In this document: one piece after another, positions 25,160 to 32,025 of the stretch | Position numbering within the stretch: position 1 is the first letter of the stretch | Layout of the letters: every line of letters starts with the position of its first letter | Assembly: GCA_904374795.1 (NCBI GenBank) | Contig: CAJFEV010000019.1 | Coordinates: forward strand, 1-32,025 | Direction of reading: 5' to 3' | From: an uncultured Bacilli bacterium | GTDB lineage: Bacteria; Bacillota_I; Bacilli_A; RF39; UBA660 | DNA length: 32,025 nt | Translations under genes and position numbers: made by a program | Notes under the pieces: generated by a model | Databases searched by the model: none | Told to the model about the DNA's origin: nothing | The model's input: the letters and a program-made list of their open reading frames with translations, nothing else

Positions 25160-26419
25160 TTAATTCGTCCCTTCTATTTTACATGAGTTACTATTGCATG
25201 AATTTACATCACAATCAGGATTTAACAGGCAATCTGTACAGCAACACCATGAATTTTTATAATTTGACCAATCATTTACCCAATTTAGTATAAATTGAAT
25301 GATTCCTGGTAACAAGAAAATTGCAATTCCAGCAATTATTCTTATAACAATTGATTTTACAGATTTTTTTATTTCATCATCTTTTGATCCAGTTACAGCT
25401 TTATATAAATCTACTACTCCAAAAGCTATAATGACAATTGGAACAATAATTTTTAGGAAATTTACAATTGTTCCGATAAATTTCATTGGTTTACGATATG
25501 AAGGACTTGCACATATATAGTCAACATTGGTATCTTCAATATTATAATTTGGTGGAGACTCTTCTTCCTCTTCTAACTCTTCTTCTGATGATGGTGGTGT
25601 CGGATTTTCTTCTCCCTCATCTACATAATTGTATTTATCAGGATGAGTTGTTATATAAAGTACTGTTTGCGTTTCCATACCATATAAAGCTAAATATAAA
25701 TCATTAGAATTTGGAAATGTGACGTCATCTCCATTTATATTAAAAATATCATCATAATCCGAACTATCAATAGCAATGTATTTATTCTGTGCTTGAATAG
25801 AGACAAACATGGATTTGTCAACAATTTCATGTTCGACATTATCTAAATAAAAATAAGATTTTTTTGTTTCTGGATCATATCCAAAAGAGAATTCAAAATT
25901 TCGATTCATTTCATCACTATATTTTTTATAAGTTCTGCTTTTGATTATATCTTTCGTTTCTTCAGCATTTTTATATAAGAAACATAATCCCATTTGTCCA
26001 TCTCCAGCAGCACACGAATCTAATAGTTCTGCAGATGTAGGATTATTTATATTCACACCAATAAATATTTGAGATGGGCATCCGTTTCCGCGATAATTTT
26101 CTAAAAAATCAAGTAATGTTTCTTCATCAATATCTAATGGATAATCTCCAACGGTAATTGTGTGAAGTCCATTATTATCATATAAATTGTTTTTCTGACC
26201 ATTTAATGTAACGTATACTCCTTTAGAATCGGCAGTAAATTGTATTCTATAGTTGCTTGATGGATATGGATCTGTATCCTCATATTGTGTTGAAACAAAA
26301 GTACAATTTAAAGAATCCAGCTCTTCTTTATATTTATCATATACATCATCGTATCCACATCCTGTTAAAAAAAGAATAGTTATTGTACTTAAAATCATTA
26401 ATTTTATTTTAAATTTCAT
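25160..26419 (-). CDS. Lipoprotein with pilin-like membrane module, 419 aa
   Basis: The N-terminus is a lipoprotein signal with lipobox FLTGC (Cys21). The ectodomain of about 280 residues is rich in Asp, Tyr and Asn and probably beta-type (IAIDSSDYDDIFNINGDDV, for example). I do not recognise it. A very acidic linker (EEELEEEEESPP) precedes the shared module from Cys303, with loop GSKDDEIKKS and an unusually Cys-rich tail (WCCCTDC, then more Cys). It is anchored both by lipid and by two spans. It is first in a three-gene unit, with its own extended -10 promoter and GAAGGA upstream of the ATG. It may be a receptor or adhesin; that is a guess. Confidence 0.8.
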   Translation of the reverse strand: MKFKIKLMILSTITILFLTGCGYDDVYDKYKEELDSLNCTFVSTQYEDTDPYPSSNYRIQFTADSKGVYVTLNGQKNNLYDNNGLHTITVGDYPLDIDEETLLDFLENYRGNGCPSQIFIGVNINNPTSAELLDSCAAGDGQMGLCFLYKNAEETKDIIKSRTYKKYSDEMNRNFEFSFGYDPETKKSYFYLDNVEHEIVDKSMFVSIQAQNKYIAIDSSDYDDIFNINGDDVTFPNSNDLYLALYGMETQTVLYITTHPDKYNYVDEGEENPTPPSSEEELEEEEESPPNYNIEDTNVDYICASPSYRKPMKFIGTIVNFLKIIVPIVIIAFGVVDLYKAVTGSKDDEIKKSVKSIVIRIIAGIAIFLLPGIIQFILNWVNDWSNYKNSWCCCTDCLLNPDCDVNSCNSNSCKIEGTN

Positions 26420-26447
26420 ATAAATCCCTACTTTTTCCTTCTTTTTT

Positions 26448-26456
26448 ATTATAACA
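26448..26456 (-). promoter_or_regulatory. Extended -10 promoter of the lipoprotein-277-202 unit
   Basis: TGTTATAAT on the minus strand, about 16 bases beyond the terminator stem at 26473-26495; its -35 region falls within the terminator arm and no good -35 box is seen. Confidence 0.55.
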
Positions 26457-26472
26457 ATATTTAACGTGAAAA

Positions 26473-26495
26473 ACTAGTAATTTTACATTACTAGT
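26473..26495 (-). terminator. Intrinsic terminator after the 390-residue gene
   Basis: ACTAGTAAT pairs perfectly with ATTACTAGT around a five-base loop, followed by TTTTT. The TAG stop codon (26491-26493) is part of the stem. Confidence 0.85.
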
Positions 26496-27663
26496 CATTA
26501 TCGCTCTCTTGAATTATACATTTACTTGAATTATTTGGGTCTGTAAGACAATTAACACAATTTGAAAAGTCACTTGTTTCTCCAGGTGATATGATATCAT
26601 CTGCGATATCAAAAACGAAATTAATTAATGATGGCAATAAAAAGATTAATATCCCTATTACTATATTTCTAATAATATTTTTTACTTGTTTTTTGGCTTC
26701 ATCTTCTTTTCCTGATGTTATTATTTTAAATAATGTTACAAATCCCATAATAATTATAATTGCTGGTACAAGTATTTTAGCTATAAAAATAATTAATCCT
26801 ATAAATTTTAATACCCTTGATACGGTTGGTTCTCCACAAAATCCATTTAAATTAATATCGCAATTTTCTTCGTCTTTACATAATTTATTCGGAGAAAATC
26901 CTTCTTGTTTTTCTGGTTCATGTTCTACTACTTCTCCATTATTTCGATGCAATAAAACTTCTTCTCTTCCCGTTCCGTCTGATGTATATAAATAACATTT
27001 TTCTGCCCCGTCTTCCTCTCTACATAATTCATAAATTTTATCTGGACAAGTAGTGAGATGACTAACTCCCATTCGAATATTAGCATATGCTGGATCACTT
27101 GATTCTATTTTTGCAAGCGAATCTCCAGCATTAAATCGAATAATGAAATCTCCATATTCACAATTGTTATCGTAATTTGGTTCGACGGCTGTGTGTTGGC
27201 AGGTATTTGCATCCACATTTTGAGTAGATTCTTCCTCTATTAAAGAAGCACTATTGGAGTATCCTCCAGATGAAGTAGCAGACACGCCAATTGTAGCCGA
27301 AACTAAATCCATTTCTCCATTTCTTTCCTCATTACTTTGTTTATAGAAAATTTTACTAGGACACGCATAAGGTTTGTCAGGATCGTCAGTTTCAAAATCG
27401 GATATGGTCATGGCTATTGAACCTTTTTTACACTCAATTCCGCTTATTGTGCTTTCGCATGTAAAGGTTGGTTCTCCACAATCAAATCTTACAGTCACTT
27501 TTGCAAAATTTAAATTATATTTATCTTTCAAATCATCTGATAAATGAGTGTTTTCTGCAAGTTTACCAACACTATAAACACACTCTAAAGCTGCTGCATC
27601 CGCTAATTTAATTGTACAAAAAAATACAATAGCAAAAAAAAGAATACGATTAATTTTTTTCAT
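26491..27663 (-). CDS. Exported Cys-rich protein with pilin-like membrane module, 390 aa
   Basis: Signal peptide (about 1-23, ending LADAA), then a Cys-rich ectodomain of about 250 residues with many spaced Cys (CVYSV, RFDCGEPTFTCES, IECKKGS), probably disulfide-linked. It contains a Ser-rich stretch (SATSSGGYSNSASLIEE). I do not recognise the fold. The shared module begins at Cys276 with the most diverged loop of the set (SGKEDEAKKQVKN in place of SKDDEIKKS) and ends in Cys-x-x-Cys plus one more Cys. The ATG at 27663 is preferred to the GTG four codons upstream. Promoter and terminator flank it, so it is a single-gene unit. Confidence 0.8.
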   Translation of the reverse strand: MKKINRILFFAIVFFCTIKLADAAALECVYSVGKLAENTHLSDDLKDKYNLNFAKVTVRFDCGEPTFTCESTISGIECKKGSIAMTISDFETDDPDKPYACPSKIFYKQSNEERNGEMDLVSATIGVSATSSGGYSNSASLIEEESTQNVDANTCQHTAVEPNYDNNCEYGDFIIRFNAGDSLAKIESSDPAYANIRMGVSHLTTCPDKIYELCREEDGAEKCYLYTSDGTGREEVLLHRNNGEVVEHEPEKQEGFSPNKLCKDEENCDINLNGFCGEPTVSRVLKFIGLIIFIAKILVPAIIIIMGFVTLFKIITSGKEDEAKKQVKNIIRNIVIGILIFLLPSLINFVFDIADDIISPGETSDFSNCVNCLTDPNNSSKCIIQESDND

Positions 27664-27692
27664 TATAAATCCCACATTTCTTTTATACGTTC

Positions 27693-27701
27693 ATTATAGC
27701 A
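27693..27701 (-). promoter_or_regulatory. Extended -10 promoter of the 390-residue gene
   Basis: TGCTATAAT on the minus strand, ten bases after the terminator T-run of the preceding gene; no good -35 box. Confidence 0.55.
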
Positions 27702-27710
27702 ACTATTTCA

Positions 27711-27740
27711 AAAAAAAACTAGTAATTCTACTAGTTTTTT
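27711..27740 (-). terminator. Intrinsic terminator after the 129-residue gene
   Basis: AAACTAGTA-GAAT-TACTAGTTT, a perfect nine-base stem with T-runs on both strands. It begins within the stop codon region of the gene ending at 27739 and shares the ACTAGTA core with the terminator at 26473. Confidence 0.88.
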
Positions 27741-28128
27741 ACACTTCTCCCTTCCATACATCGTCGGCTAATGGCGCACATTCATTTCCGTATGGTGATG
27801 ATATACATGCTCGACATATGTTGTAATCATCCATTGCCCCAGAAGATGAGAAGTTAGAAATCATTCCAATAATTACACTTACTAATGTTGGAATAAAGAA
27901 AATCAAGATTCCAGCTATAGCACGGAATGCTAAAGATTTAGTTGCTTTTTTAATCTCATCATCTTTAGCAGCTACAACTGCTTTACCTAAATCCAACATT
28001 CCCCAAACAATTAACAGAATAGGAATTACTATTTTAAATACTAATAATACAATGCCGACAATTTGCCAAATATTTGCTGTATTCATGCAAAATCCAATTT
28101 CTGAACCAGCTTCAATTGTTCCATTCAT
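27739..28128 (-). CDS. Minimal VirB2/TrbC-pilin-like membrane protein, 129 aa
   Basis: The simplest member of the seven-gene family, with almost only the shared module. A short head with Cys14 is followed by a first span (about 22-43), the loop GMLDLGKAVVAAKDDEIKKA (43-62), a second span (about 68-92) and a tail with Cys105, Cys108 and Cys117. Size and two-span layout match VirB2/TrbC pilins, though VirB2 loops are usually shorter. No classic signal peptide is seen. It is first in the locus, behind the strongest promoter, which fits a structural subunit needed in many copies. GAGG lies nine bases upstream of the ATG. Confidence 0.82.
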   Translation of the reverse strand: MNGTIEAGSEIGFCMNTANIWQIVGIVLLVFKIVIPILLIVWGMLDLGKAVVAAKDDEIKKATKSLAFRAIAGILIFFIPTLVSVIIGMISNFSSSGAMDDYNICRACISSPYGNECAPLADDVWKGEV

Positions 28129-28153
28129 AATTTAAAACCTCATTTCTATATCT

Positions 28154-28182
28154 ATTTTATATTTAAACGTTTCACAAGTCAA
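28154..28182 (-). promoter_or_regulatory. SigA-type promoter of the pilin-like array
   Basis: On the minus strand, -35 TTGACT (28177-28182), 17-base spacer, -10 TAAAAT (28154-28159). It is the best consensus promoter in the window and lies directly after pyk, behind which I see no terminator. Confidence 0.75.
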
Positions 28183-28206
28183 GAAAAATGTATATATAAC
28201 GTTAAA

Positions 28207-29619
28207 CTAATCGATTTCTTCAATTTTCATTAAGTTTGTTGTTCTGTTTTCATCATTATTTGGAAATCCGCCAGTTATCACAATGATATCTTTAGGTTCT
28301 AATGCTATAAATTCTTTTGCTTTTTTTACACTTTCATTTAATACAGCATCTGTAGAATTCATAATAGGCATTTGTGTTGGATAAATTCCATAATTTAACA
28401 TTAATCTTCTTCCATCTTTTTCATTTGGAGTTAATGCTAAAATTGGAGATACTGGTCTAAAATTGCTTATCAATCTAGCAGTTCTTCCATGTACAGTTGC
28501 TGTAGTAATTAATTTAGCATTTAAACGATTTGCTGTATCGACTACAGAAACTGCGATAGCATCACGAACATTTTTTACTTTGCGAACTTGTTCTATACAA
28601 TTGTATTCCGCGTATTTTTCTGTAACTTCGCAAATCTTTGCCATTGCTTCTACTGTTTCGATTGGATGAGCTCCTACAGTTGTTTCACCAGATAACATTA
28701 CAGCATCAGTACCGTCTAGTACTGCATTAGCTATATCACTTGTTTCAGCTCTCTTTGGTCTTGTATTTTGCATCATAGTTTCAAGCATTTCCGTTGCTAC
28801 AATACATATTTTGTTTAAACGACGGCAAGTCTTAACCATTTTCTTTTGCTCAATTGGCACGATTTCACTTGGAATTTCAGTTCCTAAATCACCACGAGCT
28901 ACCATGACACCATCACTTACACTTAAAATTTCTTCTAAATTTTGAATTCCTAAAGCACTTTCAATTTTGCAAATTATTTGTAAATCTTCACGGTGATGTT
29001 CTTTTAATATTTCTTTTACTTCTAAGACATCTTCTTTTGTATTTACAAAAGATAATGCTAAAAATTCTCCACCATGCTCACATGCATACTTTATATCTTC
29101 ACGGTCAGCATCACTTACATAAGGAATATCCAACTTTACTCCTGGAACACTCATGCTTTTTCTGTTTCCTAAATGACCACCTGCAATAATTTTACAAGTA
29201 ACACCATCGTTTTCTTTGCTAATTACTTCTAATCTCATTTTTGCGTTTTCTAGCAAAATGGTATCACCTACATGTAAAGAATCTAAAGCTTCAGGATGGT
29301 TAACACTAAAAGATTCTTCTGTTCCTTCTACAGTTTCTTTAACAAGACGAATGTTGTTTCCTTCAATTAGATCAATCCCGTCATTTTTCATTACACCCGT
29401 ACGGAATTCAGGTCCTTTTGTATCCCATAATATAGCTACATTCATGCCGGTTCTTTTTCTTACTTCACGCACTGAATCACAAGCTTTTTGTCTTTCCTCT
29501 AATGTTGCATGAGAAAAATTAATTCTTGCTACATTCATGCCTTTTAAAACCATTTGTTCCATAACGTCTGCTTCATTACTTGCAGGCCCTATACTACATA
29601 CTATTTTTGTCTTTTTCAT
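28207..29619 (-). CDS. pyk: Pyruvate kinase
   Basis: Catalyses the last step of glycolysis, phosphoenolpyruvate plus ADP to pyruvate plus ATP. The 470-residue protein has the usual (beta/alpha)8 barrel with N-terminal KIVCSIGPAS and MNVARINFSH, the B domain, the active-site block SDGVMVARGDLGTEIP and IVATEMLETMMQNTRPKRAETSD-type signature (normally a Pro-Thr-Arg-Ala-Glu core; here Pro-Lys-Arg-Ala-Glu), then DAVMLSGETTVGAHP. It lacks the extra C-terminal PEP-utilising domain found in Bacillus pyruvate kinase. AAAGAGGTG precedes the ATG. No terminator is seen before the pilin-like array promoter, so some read-through is possible. Confidence 0.96.
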   Translation of the reverse strand: MKKTKIVCSIGPASNEADVMEQMVLKGMNVARINFSHATLEERQKACDSVREVRKRTGMNVAILWDTKGPEFRTGVMKNDGIDLIEGNNIRLVKETVEGTEESFSVNHPEALDSLHVGDTILLENAKMRLEVISKENDGVTCKIIAGGHLGNRKSMSVPGVKLDIPYVSDADREDIKYACEHGGEFLALSFVNTKEDVLEVKEILKEHHREDLQIICKIESALGIQNLEEILSVSDGVMVARGDLGTEIPSEIVPIEQKKMVKTCRRLNKICIVATEMLETMMQNTRPKRAETSDIANAVLDGTDAVMLSGETTVGAHPIETVEAMAKICEVTEKYAEYNCIEQVRKVKNVRDAIAVSVVDTANRLNAKLITTATVHGRTARLISNFRPVSPILALTPNEKDGRRLMLNYGIYPTQMPIMNSTDAVLNESVKKAKEFIALEPKDIIVITGGFPNNDENRTTNLMKIEEID

Positions 29620-29650
29620 AAACTACACCTCTTTTTAACGAACACGAACG

Positions 29651-29679
29651 ATTTTACTATATTTTCTTAAAAAAATCAA
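29651..29679 (-). promoter_or_regulatory. Promoter of pyk
   Basis: On the minus strand, -35 TTGATT (29674-29679), 17-base spacer, -10 TAAAAT (29651-29656), in the divergent spacer shared with the aminopeptidase gene. Confidence 0.6.
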
Positions 29680-29723
29680 GTATAACAAACAAAAATTGAG
29701 ACAAACTAAAAAGGGGATGAGAT

Positions 29724-31013
29724 ATGACTAAAGAACTATTTTTAAAAAATTTAAAAGTATTTATTCAACAAGGAACATGTGCTTTTACATGTGTTAACTA
29801 TATAAAAAAAATCTTTTTAGAAAAAAACTTTATAGAAATGACAGAAAATTCTGCTTGGAAAAATCTTCCAAATACTTTTTTTATTACTCGAAACGATAGT
29901 AGTATTATTGCTGTCAAAATTCCTGAAAATTTTGACAATTCTTTTCATATAGTAACTACACATTTAGATACACCTGCTCTTCTTTTAAAACCTAATGGCG
30001 CTTTTTTAAAGGAAAATTATTTGCAATATAATGTCATGCCTTATGGAGGGCTACTAAATTATGGCTGGCTTGATAAACCTTTATCGCTAGCAGGACGCGT
30101 ACTTATTAAAAAAGGAGAAAATTGGCATGTTAAAATTGTGGATTTATATGATACAGTTGCGACTATTCCAAGTGTGGCAATTCATCAAAATGATAAAGCT
30201 AATTCTAATTTAGACTTGAATATGCAACAAGATCTTCAGCCTGTTTTTTCTTTAAGTGAAGATAAAAAAGATTGGACTACATTTCTTCATACTTCTTTAA
30301 AAATTTCAAAAAGCGAAAAAATTGGAGACTATGAACTTTTTTTATATGATAATTCTACTCCTATAACTTTTGGCAAGCATCAAGAGCTTTTACTTTCACC
30401 AAGAATTGATAATCTTACAAGTGTCTATGCTTCTTTAAAAAGCTTTTTAGAGAGCAGACCTTCATCCATCTCTGTTTTTTGCTCGTTTAACAACGAAGAG
30501 ATTGGCAGTTTAACAAAAGAGGGAGCTGATAGTAATTTTCTTTTAGATGTTTTAAAAAGAATTGCTGCGGTTTTACAAATTGATATTGCTGATACACTAG
30601 CAAATTCTTGGGTTGTCAGTTCAGATAATACTCATGCTCTTCATCCTAACCATAGTGAATATGCTGATGAAACAAATAAAGGATTTATGAATAAAGGATT
30701 TGCTATTATTAAAGAGATTAATTCAACTACCGATTCTATTTTTTCTACTTTACTTAAAGATATGTGTCAAAAGAAAAAAATCGCATTTCAAGATGTGACT
30801 GCCAAAAATGATTTAGTAGGCGGATCTACTTTGAGTGGACTAAGTTTACGTCACGTGAGCATTTCTTCAATTGACGTAGGGATTGTACAGCTTGCTATGC
30901 ATTCTTCTACTGAACTTTGCTCTATCAATGATGTTTTTGAATTATATAAAATGATGAAAGAGTTTTATAATTGCCAAATTATTTTAAAAAAAGGAACTTT
31001 TCAATTACGATAA
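29724..31013 (+). CDS. M18-family aminopeptidase, 429 aa
   Basis: A cytoplasmic two-zinc aminopeptidase of the M18 (aspartyl aminopeptidase, PepB/ApeB) family, removing N-terminal residues from peptides. Metal and catalytic residues are complete: His80 with Asp82 in TTHLDTPALLLKP, Asp229 in LSPRIDNLTSVYA, Glu258-Glu259 in NNEEIGS, Asp301 in SSDNTHALHPNH and His393 in LAMHSSTEL. The length is usual. GGGGA precedes the ATG and the gene runs divergently from pyk. A terminator hairpin follows. Substrate preference cannot be told from the sequence. Confidence 0.92.
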   Translation: MTKELFLKNLKVFIQQGTCAFTCVNYIKKIFLEKNFIEMTENSAWKNLPNTFFITRNDSSIIAVKIPENFDNSFHIVTTHLDTPALLLKPNGAFLKENYLQYNVMPYGGLLNYGWLDKPLSLAGRVLIKKGENWHVKIVDLYDTVATIPSVAIHQNDKANSNLDLNMQQDLQPVFSLSEDKKDWTTFLHTSLKISKSEKIGDYELFLYDNSTPITFGKHQELLLSPRIDNLTSVYASLKSFLESRPSSISVFCSFNNEEIGSLTKEGADSNFLLDVLKRIAAVLQIDIADTLANSWVVSSDNTHALHPNHSEYADETNKGFMNKGFAIIKEINSTTDSIFSTLLKDMCQKKKIAFQDVTAKNDLVGGSTLSGLSLRHVSISSIDVGIVQLAMHSSTELCSINDVFELYKMMKEFYNCQIILKKGTFQLR

Positions 31014-31030
31014 GTTTCTTTTTATTGTTT

Positions 31031-31077
31031 AAAAAAAGGCGATTATTTTCCGTTCTAAGAAATAATTTGCCTTTTTA
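31031..31077. terminator. Intrinsic terminator, probably bidirectional
   Basis: AAAAAGGC and ATTATTT pair with AAATAAT and GCCTTTTT around a short loop, with T-runs on either strand. It lies between the convergent aminopeptidase and beta-rich protein genes. Confidence 0.8.
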
Positions 31078-31107
31078 AGAGTTTTCTATTCTTTGTACAT
31101 GTTTTTT

Positions 31108-32025
31108 TTAATTGTATTCTACTACGTATAAACCGTAATTTTTGCTATTAATAACTAAAGTGGTTTCATTTAAAGGGATCATTTCTCCATCAAAAGGAGT
31201 ACTTGTACCAAATCCAGGTGCTTTTACCACATGTTCTCTAATCCATTCGCCATTTTTTAGACGGTAAAAAATATAATACACATTATACACGCGTGATGCT
31301 AATTTCTCACTAGAATAGGTACGAATAACTAATTTATCACTGCCAAAATGTTGAATATCTGTTATCAATCCATATTCTTCCCAAGATGATTCTTCAATAT
31401 CCCCGTTAGATGTAGATATAGTCATAGTGTTACGAGATTCATTTTCTTCTAACTTAACTTCCGTTTCATTTGTTAGGCTGACTAATTCTTTAACATTTAT
31501 TCTATTATAACTATCATTTTTGTTTCTAGCATATTTCTGCCCGACTCGTCCTTCATTATCAAAGGAATAATCAAATGAATAATCCATATATGAGGTACAA
31601 ATTTTACTTCCTTCAACACTCGCTGTTTGATAATTATATTTAATATAGCAATATTGATACGAGGTGGAACTACTATGATCATAATACATACGAACAATAG
31701 ATTCTCCTGTTACATGTGAAAGACCTATTAACCCATCTGTACCATTAGAATTCCTTATTGCGTCAAAAGCAGATGAGCCTATATTTTGGCTTGTCCACAT
31801 ATTATTTCCATTTGTTTTGATGATCATGGTCGCATAATCATTGGAAGAAGTAGTTCTCGTTTTACGATTTCCACCAGCAACAGCTATAGTATGATCATCA
31901 ATCCGTACCGCAGAAATTTCTCCAACTCCATTTCCTTTATATTTTTCAGAAGAACTAGTAAGTTGCTGCTCAGGTCCATAGGAAATAGATGTCCCATTTA
32001 CATTGATAATTCTTCCGCTTACCCA
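31108..32025 (-). CDS. Beta-rich, probably secreted protein, 3' part (runs off the right edge)
   Basis: The frame is open from the right edge to a stop at 31108, about 305 codons. A Met at residue 67 is not the start, since the frame continues upstream without a break (WVSGRIINVNGTSISYGPEQ). The fragment is rich in Ser, Thr, Tyr, Asn and Gly and has regularly spaced blocks such as ISAVRIDDHTIAVAGGN, SHVTGESIVRMYYDHSSS and DIQHFGSDKLVIRTYSSEK, which look like beta-propeller blades. No signal peptide or domain boundary can be seen because the 5' part is missing. Function unknown. Confidence 0.68.
   Translation of the reverse strand, partial: WVSGRIINVNGTSISYGPEQQLTSSSEKYKGNGVGEISAVRIDDHTIAVAGGNRKTRTTSSNDYATMIIKTNGNNMWTSQNIGSSAFDAIRNSNGTDGLIGLSHVTGESIVRMYYDHSSSTSYQYCYIKYNYQTASVEGSKICTSYMDYSFDYSFDNEGRVGQKYARNKNDSYNRINVKELVSLTNETEVKLEENESRNTMTISTSNGDIEESSWEEYGLITDIQHFGSDKLVIRTYSSEKLASRVYNVYYIFYRLKNGEWIREHVVKAPGFGTSTPFDGEMIPLNETTLVINSKNYGLYVVEYN

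Noticed and set aside
13584-28182. Integrative conjugative element
   Set aside because: No relaxase, coupling ATPase, integrase, end repeats or tRNA insertion site was found, and normal chromosomal genes flank both sides.
29641-29723. Plus-strand promoter for the M18 aminopeptidase
   Set aside because: TATAAC occurs but no -35 box at usable spacing; I cannot support a specific site.
31108-31827. Complete 239-residue gene starting at the Met at 31827
   Set aside because: The same frame is open without a stop to the right edge and the upstream residues continue the same beta-type composition, so this is an internal Met.

Overview
The window is AT-rich chromosomal DNA from a low-GC Bacillota. 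Two T-box leaders, a forespore sigma factor SigG, two further sporulation-linked genes (YlbL and YlbJ types), a collagen-like surface protein and PrgI/VirB4-type conjugation genes all point to an endospore-forming member of class Bacilli. It is probably an uncultured, gut-type lineage near Erysipelotrichales or the mollicute-like Bacilli. The species cannot be named from the sequence.

Layout. 1-550: 5' end of serS with its serine T-box. 550-1688: a leaderless small HD hydrolase (alarmone hydrolase type) coupled to an unknown gene. 1755-4926: a threonine T-box unit holding an unknown gene, a ThrRS without TGS domain and another unknown gene. 5039-7311: an Fpg DNA glycosylase fused to an HD hydrolase, followed by a DUF6512-like membrane protein. 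7357-10242: sigG, ylbL and, divergently, ylbJ. 10226-12496: an ABC transporter pair. 12599-13529: a collagen-like Gly-Pro-Thr repeat gene with a one-base frameshift. 13584-28182: a large minus-strand type IV secretion-like locus. 28207-29679: pyk. 29724-31013: an M18 aminopeptidase. 31108-32025: the 3' part of a probable secreted beta-rich protein.

The main object of interest is the 13.6-28.2 kb locus. It encodes a VirB6/PrgH-like channel protein, a PrgI protein and a VirB4 split into two genes, in the order known from the pCF10 prgH-prgI-prgJ operon. It also encodes a long coiled-coil protein with a single membrane span and four internal repeats. Seven paralogous proteins share a C-terminal VirB2/TrbC-pilin-like double-membrane module but carry different extracellular parts: none, Cys-rich domains, a lipoprotein domain, an Amidase_3 cell-wall hydrolase and a C39-like cysteine peptidase. 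Several array genes are separated by a perfect intrinsic terminator followed at once by an extended -10 promoter. No relaxase, coupling protein, integrase or transposase is seen, and normal chromosomal genes flank the locus on both sides. It looks like a resident envelope machine that displays interchangeable ectodomains on a pilin-like scaffold, rather than an ordinary conjugative element. That interpretation is inference.
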